Assembly (NCBI RefSeq): GCF_029223485.1
Contig: NZ_JARHTP010000037.1
Span: forward strand, 1-45,624
Origin: Streptomyces coacervatus
GTDB lineage: Bacteria; Actinomycetota; Actinomycetes; Streptomycetales; Streptomycetaceae
DNA length: 45,624 nt
Direction of reading: 5' to 3'
Shown here in pieces: positions 8,541-17,400 of this stretch (position 1 is the first letter of the stretch; every line of letters begins with the position of its first letter). The notes below the pieces were generated by a model that searched no databases, had not been told where the DNA came from, and saw nothing but the letters and a program-made list of their open reading frames with translations. Made by a program: the position numbers and the translations under genes.

Positions 8541-9434
8541 TCACTCCGAGGTCCACTTCGCCATCCAGGTGTCGTTCAGTACGGAGATGACCCGCTCGCA
8601 GTGCGCCACAAAGGCGTCCTCGACGGCTGGGCTCGTGCGATCGGTGTCCGCGTACCATCGCGCGACGGCGTCCTCGAGCTCGGCGGCGGTGGCGGTGAAC
8701 TGCACCTGTTGGTAGGCGTAGTTGGCGGCCATGCCGTGTGCGCCGATCGCGGCGCCGGCAGTGGTGGCGACGGCCACCCAGGCGGCCGCCTGCTCCAGCT
8801 CGAAGGTGCCGGCCAGTGCACCCAGCAGTACCCCGACCGACCCCAGCGCGACCTCCCCTCGGCGAACCCAGGCGGCGCGGCTCCCCAGGGTCCGCGCCCG
8901 GGACAGGTAGTAGCCGCTGATCTGTGGTCGCAGACAGAGTTCGATGTAGGTCTCGACGTCCGAGACCGCGGGCGGCCGCCTGGGGACGGGGGGTATGCCC
9001 GCGGTGCGGGGAAGAAGCTGGGCGGCCTCCTCGCGCAGCGCCTTCAGGCGCTGGTGCAGGACGAGTTGGGCATCGGATGCCCGGTACGGCGTCACGCCCG
9101 CCAGCCATATGTGGATCTCGCTCTTGAGGGACTCACTGGTCACCCTCAGCCGTGTCCAGTCGCGTACGGCCGCGGGTCCGGCGTACCGGGCGGCGATGGG
9201 GACCAGGCCCGTGGCACACGCGGCGCCGAAGGCGAGCGCCTTGCCCAGGGTCGAGTGCGCTGCGATGACCTGGGACGCCGCCGTACCGAGCACGGCCGCG
9301 GCCAGGCCCAGAACGAGACTCAGCGTCCTGGCCCGGTCGATGCCGGCCTTGGCGCGACCGGCCGCCTGGGACCAGACGCTCTGCTGGTCCCAGGCCTGCT
9401 GGGTGGCGGCGCCGGCCGCCCGGTCGGTCGTCAT
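8541..9434 (-). CDS. Four-TM SLATT/DUF4231-like membrane protein (putative effector)
   Basis: The 297-residue protein has two hydrophobic hairpins, TM about 38-58 and 63-83, then about 195-212 and 217-234, separated by a helical charged region. The second pair is preceded by a YYLSRARTLGSRAAW segment typical of SLATT domains (SMODS- and SLOG-associating two-TM domains, partly annotated as DUF4231). SLATT proteins are predicted membrane-disrupting effectors in bacterial conflict systems. The ATG at 9434 was chosen because it follows the stop of the TIR-WD40 gene by one base; the open frame further upstream is only shadow of the WD40 repeats. As the last gene of a three-gene operon it is the probable effector of the TIR-STAND protein. 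Domain assignment is by pattern and needs a profile search. Confidence 0.65.
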   Translation of the reverse strand: MTTDRAAGAATQQAWDQQSVWSQAAGRAKAGIDRARTLSLVLGLAAAVLGTAASQVIAAHSTLGKALAFGAACATGLVPIAARYAGPAAVRDWTRLRVTSESLKSEIHIWLAGVTPYRASDAQLVLHQRLKALREEAAQLLPRTAGIPPVPRRPPAVSDVETYIELCLRPQISGYYLSRARTLGSRAAWVRRGEVALGSVGVLLGALAGTFELEQAAAWVAVATTAGAAIGAHGMAANYAYQQVQFTATAAELEDAVARWYADTDRTSPAVEDAFVAHCERVISVLNDTWMAKWTSE

Positions 9435-9435
9435 G

Positions 9436-12400
9436 TCAGTATCCGGCGGCGGGAGCGTGGGACGGGGCACCCTGCCCGGACGGCAGGTCGGGACACGTTC
9501 GTTCGTAGCGGCGTCCTGGGACGTACTCCTGCCATTCGGTGGCGGTGAGGTTGCGGTTGACGAGCCTGCAGCCGTCCTCCACCCAGGAGTTGAACTCCGG
9601 TTTCCAGATGCGCGCGGTGCGGTCGGCGCCGGCGGAGGCCAGGGACGCACCGTCGGGGCTGAAGGCGACGGCGTACACCTCGCCGAGGTGACCGGTGAGG
9701 ACGAGGCCGGCCGGGCGTCCGGTGCGGACGTCCCACCTGCGGACGGTGGCGTCGTCCCCGGCACCGGCCACCACGCGGCCGTCCGGGCTGAAGGCGACAT
9801 CCTCCGCTCCGCCGGTGAATCCGGTGAGGGCGGCGCCGTGCTGTCGCCTGGTCGTCACGTCCCACAGGCGCACGGTGCGGTCGAGGCTCGCGGTCGCCAG
9901 GAGCCGGCCGTCGGGGCTGAAGGCCACGTCCATGATCGCGTTCGTGTGCCCCTTCAGTGGACGACCGACCCGCCGGTGACGTGCGACGTCCCAGAGCACG
10001 ATGGTCTGGTCGTTGCTCACCGAGGCGAGAAGCCTGCCGTCGGGGCTGAAGGCGACGCCGTTGGCCGACTCGCCATGGCCCACGAGCGGCCCGCCCACGG
10101 GGCGCCCGGTGGCCGGAGACCACAGCCGTACGCTGCCGTCGCCCGCCGCGGTGGCGAGCAGCCGTCCGTCGGCGCTGAAGGCGGCGTCGACGGCCCCACC
10201 GGGGTGTCCGGTCAATACGCGTACCCCGTGTCCTCCGGGACGGACGTCCCACAGCCGTACCGTGCCGTCCGCGCTCGCGGAGGCGACAAGCGTGCCGTCG
10301 GGGCTGAACGCGACCCGGTTCACGACGTCCTGGTGCCCGCGCAGGATCCGTACGGTGGCCGGGTTCGCGCCGAGCCGCCAGAGCCGTACCGTCCTGTCGT
10401 CGCCCGCGGTGGCGACGAACCGGCCGTCCGGGCTGAACGCGACGCCGTTGACCTCGCCGTCGTGGCCGACGAGTGGTGTGCTGACCGAGTAGGTCGGGGC
10501 GACCTGCCACAGTCGGGCGGTGCCGTCCCAGCTGGTCGTGGCCAGCGTCTTGCTGTCGGGGCTGAACACGACCTGGTTGACGAGGTTGGTGTGCCCGGTG
10601 AGGGCCTCGCCGACCTGGGCGTGGGTCCTGGCGTCGTACAGCCGGACCGTGCCGTCGCCCGCCGCGGTGGCGAGCAGGGTCCCGTCCCCGCTGAACGCCA
10701 CGGCCCACATGTCATGGCCGTACCCGCTCAGATTCCGGCCCTGTGTCCTGCCGGTCGCGGTGTCCCACACCCGGGCCGTGCCGTCGGCGCTCGCGGTGGC
10801 GATGCTCCTGCCGTCGGGACTGAACTCCACCCGGCGCAGCCAGTCCGTATGTCCCTTGAAGTCGCGTATCCGGTGCGGTCGGCCGGGACCCAGGCTCCAC
10901 AGGCGTGCGGTCATGTCCCAGCTCGACGTGGCGAGTCGACGCCCGTCGGGGCTGAACGCCACGCCGGTCACGGCGTCCTTGTGACCGGTGAGGACGGAGC
11001 GCAGGCGTCGCGTCGGCACGTCCCACAACCGCACGGTGCCGTCCAGGCTCGCGGAGGCGAGAAGGCGTCCGCTGCGGTCGAACGCGACGTCCTGGACCGC
11101 GCCCCGGTGCCCGCGCAGGGGCACGCCGATCTGCCGCCGTGCCGCCACATCCCACAGCCGGACCGTTCCGTCCAGGCTGCCCGTCGCGAGCATCCTGCCG
11201 GTGGGGTCGAACGCCACGTCCATGACGGCTCCTTGATGACCCGTCAGCGGCTTGCCGACCGGCGCTCCGCTGTGCGCGTCCCACAGCCGTACGGTCCGGT
11301 CCCAGCCGCAGGTGGCGAGCAGCCGGCCGTCCGGGCTGAAGGCGGCTCCCTGCACCTGAGCGGGGTGGAGGAGACGGGTCGAGGCGTGGGTGATGCGGGC
11401 CAGTCCGGTGATCAGCCCGGAGGGGGGCTGCGGTGTGGGGTGGTCGCCGTGCGCGACGCTCAGACTCTGCAGCCCCACCAGCACGGCCACGTCCGGCGTG
11501 CCGTCCGCCAACCGGTCCGACTGGGCGGCCAGTTTGCCGGCCAGGGCGAGGCGGGCCCGGGACTGGGCGCGCGCGTTGTTCACGTAGGCGAGAGCGGTGG
11601 CCAGCACGGTGAGGACGAGCAGCACCGCCAGTCCGGCGGACAGGCCGCGCAGACGACGGTTGGAGCGTTTGGCCCGGTCGAGTTCGCGGGAGGCGAGGGC
11701 CCGGCCGGCGGCCATGAACTGGCGCTCCAGCGGGCCGAGTTCGTCGGGGTGTCCCGAGGCCCAGGCCTCGAAGGTCACGAGCCGGCCGCCGCGCAGCAGG
11801 TACGCCTCGTCCTGGCCGCCGCGGTCCCAGTCGGCCGCCAGCCGCTCCAGTTCGGAACGCAACCGGAGGGTACGGCGCTCGAGTTCGACGCTCTCGGACA
11901 GAGGCGCCCACCGTCGCAGCAGTGCCTCGTGGGCGACCTCGACCATGGTGTCGCCCTCGTCCACGCGCCCGCGCACCAGCAGCCGGGCCTCGACGAAGGC
12001 GTCCACCACGTCCCGCTCGTCCGCGCTCAATGCACCGTAGGGGAGTCGTCTGCCGGTGGCCTGCTGGTCACCGTCGACCGAGGCGAACTTGAGCAGGGTC
12101 GGCAGTACCGCCCCTTCCCTGCCCCGCCGTTGCAGTTCGTCGCGGATGGCGTCGGCACGTCGGCGCAACGATCCGACGACTCCGCCGATCGTCTCGTAGT
12201 CGGCGAGCTCCAGCCGTCCCTCGCCGCCCACGCGGGCGTACAGCTCCCGCAGGGTGTAGGCCAGCAGCGGCAGTGCGTCGCCTCCGGTGGTCTCCTGGAT
12301 CATCCGCGCGACCAGACCGGGGCCGAACTCCAGCCCCGCCTGTTGCGCGGGGCGTTCGATGACCTCGGACAGCCGCTCGCGGCTGAGCGGCTGGATCACC

Positions 12401-13431
12401 AGATCGTCGTCGATCGCCTCGGTCAGCCCCGTGCGTTCGGGGCTCGTGGTCAGCGACTCCGAGCGCACCGTGGCCAGCACCCACACCGGGCTGTCCGCAC
12501 GCAGCGCATCGCGCAGGAGCCGCAGGAAGGACCGCTGTTCCGATACGCCCGTGCGGCCGAGGAGTTCCTCGGCCTGGTCCACGACGACGAGCACGTTGCC
12601 CGGCCGGCTTCCGTCGCCGAGCCGCCCGAGTTCCGTCGCCAGTTCCACCAGACCCGCAGGGCCACGCCGCAGGACACTCATCACCTCGTCGGCCGTCCGG
12701 GGGCGACCGTGCGCGGTGAAGGCCTGCGCCAGGCTCCCGGCCAGGGCCTCGGTGGGCCCGGTCCCCGGCCGAAACGGCGTCAGCACCTCCCATCTCCGTG
12801 GACCGCTCCGGAGCCGGGGCAGTACTCCCGCACGGACCAGAGAGGACTTTCCGCTGCCCGACGGACCGATGACGGCCACGAACCGGCCGGCCTCGTACGA
12901 CACGACGGGATGCAGAACGGCGAGGATCTTGCCGACCTCTGCGTCCCGTCCGAAGAACATGGCGGCGTCCTCGGCGGCGAACGGCTCCAGGCCGGGATAC
13001 GGGGGCCGCGTCGCATCCCAGGCGAAGGAGTCCTCGGCGGAGAGTCCGGCCCGCCGCAGCCCCTCTTCGAGCCTGTCGAGCGCGTTCTCCCCCTCCCTGA
13101 GGTCCACCCACTGCACGTCGTCGAGGACACGGATGCGCGTCGCGTCGTCGAGGCGCACCGGAAAGACGGGCCTGCCGAGCGATCGGGCCATGCTCAGCTC
13201 GGCGAAGCACCAGCGAGACGCGGCCGAGGCCGCGCTCGCCAGATAGACCACGGCGTCCGCCCTGCGCAACTGCGCGTAGAGCTCCCGCTCCCACGAACGC
13301 CCTGCGGGAATACCCGCTTCCGGATCGATGTCGAGGAACAGCCCCTCGAATCCGGCCGACTTGAGCCGGGTGACGACCCGCCGGGCCACAGCCGCGTCCG
13401 TGCTGCTGTGGCTGATGAAGAGTCGGGCCAT
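9436..13431 (-). CDS. TIR - nSTAND1-type ATPase - TM - WD40 repeat protein
   Basis: This 1331-residue multidomain protein starts with a TIR domain (MARLFISHSSTD, then LFLDID). The SRWCFAEL motif carries Glu78 at the position of the catalytic glutamate of TIR NADases. A FFGRD motif introduces an nSTAND1-like NTPase with Walker A GPSGSGKSS (189-197) and Walker B VLVVVDQAEEL (280-290). A winged-helix-like and helical region (about 400-590) precedes one transmembrane helix (about 597-617). The rest (about 690-1290) is 14 WD40 repeats, each with a form of AFSPDGRLLAT...DGTVRLWD, enough for two seven-bladed propellers. Such STAND proteins sense a ligand through the repeats and unleash the N-terminal enzyme. 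It is encoded between an extracytoplasmic protein and a SLATT-like membrane protein with almost no spacing, suggesting one signalling or defence operon. Confidence 0.9.
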   Translation of the reverse strand: MARLFISHSSTDAAVARRVVTRLKSAGFEGLFLDIDPEAGIPAGRSWERELYAQLRRADAVVYLASAASAASRWCFAELSMARSLGRPVFPVRLDDATRIRVLDDVQWVDLREGENALDRLEEGLRRAGLSAEDSFAWDATRPPYPGLEPFAAEDAAMFFGRDAEVGKILAVLHPVVSYEAGRFVAVIGPSGSGKSSLVRAGVLPRLRSGPRRWEVLTPFRPGTGPTEALAGSLAQAFTAHGRPRTADEVMSVLRRGPAGLVELATELGRLGDGSRPGNVLVVVDQAEELLGRTGVSEQRSFLRLLRDALRADSPVWVLATVRSESLTTSPERTGLTEAIDDDLVIQPLSRERLSEVIERPAQQAGLEFGPGLVARMIQETTGGDALPLLAYTLRELYARVGGEGRLELADYETIGGVVGSLRRRADAIRDELQRRGREGAVLPTLLKFASVDGDQQATGRRLPYGALSADERDVVDAFVEARLLVRGRVDEGDTMVEVAHEALLRRWAPLSESVELERRTLRLRSELERLAADWDRGGQDEAYLLRGGRLVTFEAWASGHPDELGPLERQFMAAGRALASRELDRAKRSNRRLRGLSAGLAVLLVLTVLATALAYVNNARAQSRARLALAGKLAAQSDRLADGTPDVAVLVGLQSLSVAHGDHPTPQPPSGLITGLARITHASTRLLHPAQVQGAAFSPDGRLLATCGWDRTVRLWDAHSGAPVGKPLTGHQGAVMDVAFDPTGRMLATGSLDGTVRLWDVAARRQIGVPLRGHRGAVQDVAFDRSGRLLASASLDGTVRLWDVPTRRLRSVLTGHKDAVTGVAFSPDGRRLATSSWDMTARLWSLGPGRPHRIRDFKGHTDWLRRVEFSPDGRSIATASADGTARVWDTATGRTQGRNLSGYGHDMWAVAFSGDGTLLATAAGDGTVRLYDARTHAQVGEALTGHTNLVNQVVFSPDSKTLATTSWDGTARLWQVAPTYSVSTPLVGHDGEVNGVAFSPDGRFVATAGDDRTVRLWRLGANPATVRILRGHQDVVNRVAFSPDGTLVASASADGTVRLWDVRPGGHGVRVLTGHPGGAVDAAFSADGRLLATAAGDGSVRLWSPATGRPVGGPLVGHGESANGVAFSPDGRLLASVSNDQTIVLWDVARHRRVGRPLKGHTNAIMDVAFSPDGRLLATASLDRTVRLWDVTTRRQHGAALTGFTGGAEDVAFSPDGRVVAGAGDDATVRRWDVRTGRPAGLVLTGHLGEVYAVAFSPDGASLASAGADRTARIWKPEFNSWVEDGCRLVNRNLTATEWQEYVPGRRYERTCPDLPSGQGAPSHAPAAGY
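9600..11360. repeat. Array of 14 WD40-coding repeats
   Basis: The DNA is a run of diverged direct repeats of about 120-135 bp on the minus strand. Each codes for one WD40 blade with a core of the type AFSPDGRLLATASLDGTVRLWD. Similar cores recur around 9640, 9780, 9910, 10030, 10150, 10290, 10420, 10550, 10680, 10810, 10940, 11070, 11200 and 11330. The variable loops lie between cores. Confidence 0.85.
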
Positions 13432-13432
13432 G

Positions 13433-13984
13433 TCAGGGTGCCGGCGTGGGGCTGGGGTTGGGCGGGTACGGCCGCCGCTGCAGATACCACCTGGTGCCGT
13501 CGTCGGAGGTGGCCAGCATGGTGTTGCTCAGCCGCCCGCCGCCCTTCTTGCCCTGGTCGACGAAGGAGCAGTTGTAGTTGTCCGCGGTCTTCTCGAGCTG
13601 CGCGTTCACGATGGTGCAGCGGAAGTTCTGCGGAGCGGCCAGATATTTCCACCCCTTGTTCTGCCACCACAGACCCGCTCCACGGCCGGAGTCGGTGTCC
13701 GGCGCCAGCATTTCAGCGAAGAGTTTCGGCGTCGAGTTCTCCCCCGCGTTACACACCCAGTCCTCCACCTTGATTCCTCCTACCTTTTCCAGATAGGAGC
13801 ATCGGAAGGTATCTTTGGGTGGACGGTAATCGTCGACGAACTTGGCGAACGACTGGTTGTACTTCGGCCGCTTCCGCTTGGCCGACGCGTCCGTCGCCGT
13901 CACGAACACCAGCGCCCCGACCAGGGCGGTCACCAATAATCCCAGCAGAACGGAGTTTGGCCTCCGTGCCCAGTTGATTAACAA
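13433..13984 (-). CDS. Small membrane-anchored extracytoplasmic protein with four cysteines
   Basis: I do not recognise the family. The protein has one N-terminal hydrophobic segment (NSVLLGLLVTALVGALVF) that is a signal anchor or uncleaved signal peptide, followed by an exported domain. Four cysteines (in FRCSYL, WVCNAG, FRCTIV and YNCSF) could form two disulfides, and the C-terminus is Pro-rich (PNPSPTPAP). I favour the TTG at 13984, which has GAGAGGG about 7 nt upstream; the frame is open to a TTG at 14035, but that would place a palindrome inside the gene. The stop is adjacent to the start of the TIR-STAND-WD40 gene, so the protein is probably co-expressed with it. A role as external sensor or partner is inference. 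Confidence 0.6.
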   Translation of the reverse strand: MLINWARRPNSVLLGLLVTALVGALVFVTATDASAKRKRPKYNQSFAKFVDDYRPPKDTFRCSYLEKVGGIKVEDWVCNAGENSTPKLFAEMLAPDTDSGRGAGLWWQNKGWKYLAAPQNFRCTIVNAQLEKTADNYNCSFVDQGKKGGGRLSNTMLATSDDGTRWYLQRRPYPPNPSPTPAP

Positions 13985-14013
13985 TTCAATCCCTCTCGGG
14001 ACAGAAAGAAGAT

Positions 14014-14029
14014 CGAGGTGAGCACCTCG
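14014..14029. promoter_or_regulatory. Perfect 7+7 palindrome in the leader of the TIR-STAND operon
   Basis: CGAGGTG, AG, CACCTCG is a perfect inverted repeat 30 nt upstream of the preferred TTG start. It lies between the candidate promoter (14150-14179) and the ribosome binding site, so it could be an operator or an RNA hairpin controlling translation. If the alternative start at 14035 is used it would be coding. Confidence 0.4.
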
Positions 14030-14149
14030 TTTCAACGCGCCAAAGATTCACCGCAGGCCCCAGGTCCCCCTCCGAGTGCCTCCAGCGCCAGAATCCGAAC
14101 TCGCCTACGAGCACATGCGAGCCGAATAGACCCAATTCAAGCGGCCTCG

Positions 14150-14179
14150 AGATTACTCTCACCGAATATTTACCGTCAA
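14150..14179 (-). promoter_or_regulatory. Candidate promoter for the TIR-STAND-WD40 operon
   Basis: On the minus strand TTGACG (14179-14174) and TAATCT (14155-14150) are separated by 18 nt in a patch of unusually AT-rich DNA for this window. The expected start near 14143 gives a leader of about 160 nt before the first gene of the operon. Confidence 0.5.
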
Positions 14180-14458
14180 CCCGGAATAAATGCCTTCTCT
14201 TTTCGGCTCGGGACGGAAGCACCACTGTCACCCTCCGTGTGGCCCATCTCTCTCCACGCACATAGCACCAGGTCAGGGGCCATGCACCAGCCGCCCGAGC
14301 GCCCCCAACAGCCCTCCCGACTGGCCGATCAGCCGCCGCGAACCTAGCGTCGTACTAAAATTTCCGGCTTGTTACGGAGCTGGACCCGGACAACCCCAGG
14401 CAGACCTGCGGGCCCGCCAGCGCCCCGGAGGCTTCCGGGATCGAGACGCGAGGACCGG

Positions 14459-17400
14459 ATGGCAGCCATACACGAGAGCAGCGCTCTCGGCCTGCTCGAC
14501 GATGAGTTCAGCGCGGAGATCCACCAGCAGTTCGGCGACACCGCACGCTTCTCCGGAGGTCAGGCGGCCTCCCCGCGCACGCTCGTCGACATCTTCGACG
14601 CGTCCGTGCGGTCGTACCCGGACGAGCTCGCCCTTGACGACGCCACGACCCGTCTCACCTACCGTGCGCTGGCCGCCGAGGTGGAGCAACTGCGACGCAG
14701 GCTCTCGGCCGCCGGCGTCGGCCTCGGCGACCGCGTGGGCGTCCGGGTTCCCTCCGGCACCAACGACCTCTATGTCGCGATCCTCGCCGTCCTGGCCGCA
14801 GGGGCCGCATACGTTCCCGTGGACGCCGAGGACCCGGACGAGCGGGCCGAGCTGGTCTTCGGCGAGGCCGGCGTGCGGGCAGTCGTCGGGGCCGAGCACC
14901 AGCTGACCGTCACCGGTCGCGCCGACGTCCCCGCCGCCCGCCCCGGCACCGAGCACGACGCGTGGATCATCTTCACGTCCGGTTCGACCGGGAAGCCCAA
15001 GGGCGTCGCCGTCAGTCACCGCAGCGCCGCGGCGTTCGTGGACGCCGAGGCCGCGCTGTTCCTCACCGACGACCCGATCGGTCCCGGTGACAGGGTCATG
15101 GCAGGGCTGTCGGTCGCCTTCGACGCGTCCTGCGAGGAGATGTGGCTGGCGTGGCGCTACGGCGCCTGTCTGGTGCCCGTGCCCCGCTCGCAGGTCCGCA
15201 GCGGCGCCGACCTGGGCCCCTGGCTGGTCGAGCAGGAGATCACCGTCGTCTCGACCGTGCCCACGCTCGCCGCGCTCTGGGAGCCGGAAACCCTCAACGA
15301 CGTACGTCTGCTGATCTTCGGCGGCGAGGCCTGCCCGCCCGAGCTGGTGCAGCGGCTGGTGACGGAGGGCAGGGAGGTCTGGAACACGTACGGGCCCACC
15401 GAGGCCACCGTCGTGGCCTGCGCCTCCCTCATGTCCGGCGAGGAGCCGATCCGGATCGGGCTGCCGCTCGACGGCTGGGAGTTGGCCGTCGTCGACGAAG
15501 CCGGCTTTCCCGTCCGGATGGGCGAGAGCGGCCAGTTGGTGATCGGTGGCGTCGGGCTCGCCCGGTATCTCGACGCCGAGAAGGACGCGGAGAAGTACGC
15601 GCCGCTGGAGTCCCTGGGCTGGGAGCGGGCCTACCGCAGCGGTGACCTCGTCAAGGCCGAGCCGGAGGGGCTGGTCTTCCTCGGGCGGGCCGACGAGCAG
15701 ATCAAGCTCGGCGGGCGCCGTATCGAGCTCGGCGAGGTGGACGCGGCCCTGCAGGCGCTGCCCGGTGTCGCGGGCGCCGCTGCCGCCGTGCGCACCGCCC
15801 GCAGCGGCAATCAGCTCCTCGTCGGCTATGTCGTCACCCAGGAGGGCTGGGACCACGCGGCCGCCGTCGAGAAGCTGCGCGCCGAGCTGCCCGCCGCGCT
15901 CGTCCCGCTGCTCGCCCCCGTCGGGGACCTCCCGACCCGGACCAGCGGCAAGGTCGACCGCAACGCCCTCCCCTGGCCCCTGGAGGGCCTGGAGACCGGC
16001 GGCCCGGCCGAGCAGCTCTACGGCACCGAGGCGTGGCTGGCCGAGCAGTGGACGGAAGTCCTCGGCATCCCGGTCACCAGCGCCCGCGACGACTTCTTCG
16101 CGATCGGCGGCAGCAGCCTGGCCGCCGCCCAGCTGACCACGCGGCTGCGCACCCGCTACCCCAGCGCGGCCGTCCTCGACATCTACCAGCAGCCCACCCT
16201 GCGCAAGCTGGCCCGCCACCTGGAGAAGTCGGCGCAGGACGACGGCGCCCGGCGCACGATCACCCCGGTGCCGACCCGCGCCAAGGTGATCCAGCTGCTG
16301 CTGCTCGTGCCGCTGTTCACGCTGCTCGGCCTGCGCTGGACGGTGGCCCTGGCCGCGGCCGGGAACCTGCTGCCCGCCTACTCCTGGCTGCCGACCGCAC
16401 CCTGGTGGCTGCTCGCGGCCGGTGCCGTGCTGCTGTTCAGCCCGCCCGGGCGGCTCGCGATCGCCGCGGGCGGCGCGCGGCTGCTGCTGCGGGGCGTCGA
16501 GCCCGGCCGGTACGCGCGCGGCGGCAGCGTCCACCTGCGCCTGTGGACCGCCGAGCGGCTGGCCGAGTTCAGCGGCGCGACCTCGCTGACCGGCTCCTGG
16601 CTGGAGCGGTACGCCCGTGCCCTGGGCGCCAAGATCGGCCAGGACGTCGACCTGCACTCGCTGCCGCCGGTCACCGGTCTGCTCAAGCTGGGCCGGGGCG
16701 CGGCCGTCGAGTCCGAGGTCGACCTGTCCGGCTGGTGGCTGGACGGCGACCGCCTGGAGATCGGCCAGGTCAAGGTCGGCGCGCACGCCACCGTCGGCAC
16801 CCGCAGCATGCTCTTCCCGGGCGCCCGTGTCGGCAAGCGGGCCGAGGTGGCCCCCGGCTCGGCGGTCACCGGACAGATCCCCACCGGCCAGCGCTGGGCC
16901 GGCGCGCCCGCGGTCAAGCTCGGCAAGGCCAAGCGGAACTGGCCCAAGGAGCGCCCGCAGCGCGGCACGTACTGGCGCGTGATGTACGGCCTGACGGGCC
17001 TCGCGCTCTCCGCGCTGCCGCTGCTGGCCGGCGGGGCGGCGTTCCTCGTGGCGCACGCCTTCATCGACCCGGCCGCGCCCCTGCGCGGTGCCGCGCTGGC
17101 CCTCGTCCCGGCCACGCTGGCGTTCGGGCTGGCGTACGCCCTGCTGATCCTCGTCGCCGTACGGCTGCTGAACCTGGGCCTGCGCGAGGGCACGCACCCC
17201 ACCCACAGCCGGATCGGCTGGCAGGCCTGGACGGTCACCCAGCTGATGGACCGCTCCCGCGAGACGCTGTTCCCGCTGTACGCCGGGCTGGCCACCCCGG
17301 TGTGGCTGCGGCTGCTCGGGATGAAGATTGGGCGCGGCGCCGAGGTGTCCACCGTGCTGGCCCTGCCCAGCCTCACGACCGTCGGCGAGGGCGCGTTCCT

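Larger units (their letters stand above)
13985..14458. other. Divergent intergenic region, AT-richer than surroundings
   Basis: About 470 bp separate the TIR-STAND operon from the NRPS-like gene. The part from 13985 to about 14220 is clearly lower in GC than the genes and carries the palindrome and promoter listed separately. Open frames here read as low-complexity shadow. Toward the rightward gene, TACTAAAAT at 14353-14361 could be a -10 region, but no good -35 was found. Confidence 0.5.

Noticed and set aside
9600..11360. CRISPR array from regularly spaced repeats
   Set aside because: Period of about 120-135 bp, diverged units and an intact reading frame show WD40 blades.
8995..13773. A 1592-codon plus-strand frame opposite the TIR-STAND-WD40 gene
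   Set aside because: Its regular repeats merely mirror the WD40 repeats on the other strand.
13986..14261. A 91-codon minus-strand gene upstream of the TIR operon
   Set aside because: It covers the candidate promoter and palindrome, has no ribosome binding site and no gene-like GC3; regarded as chance.
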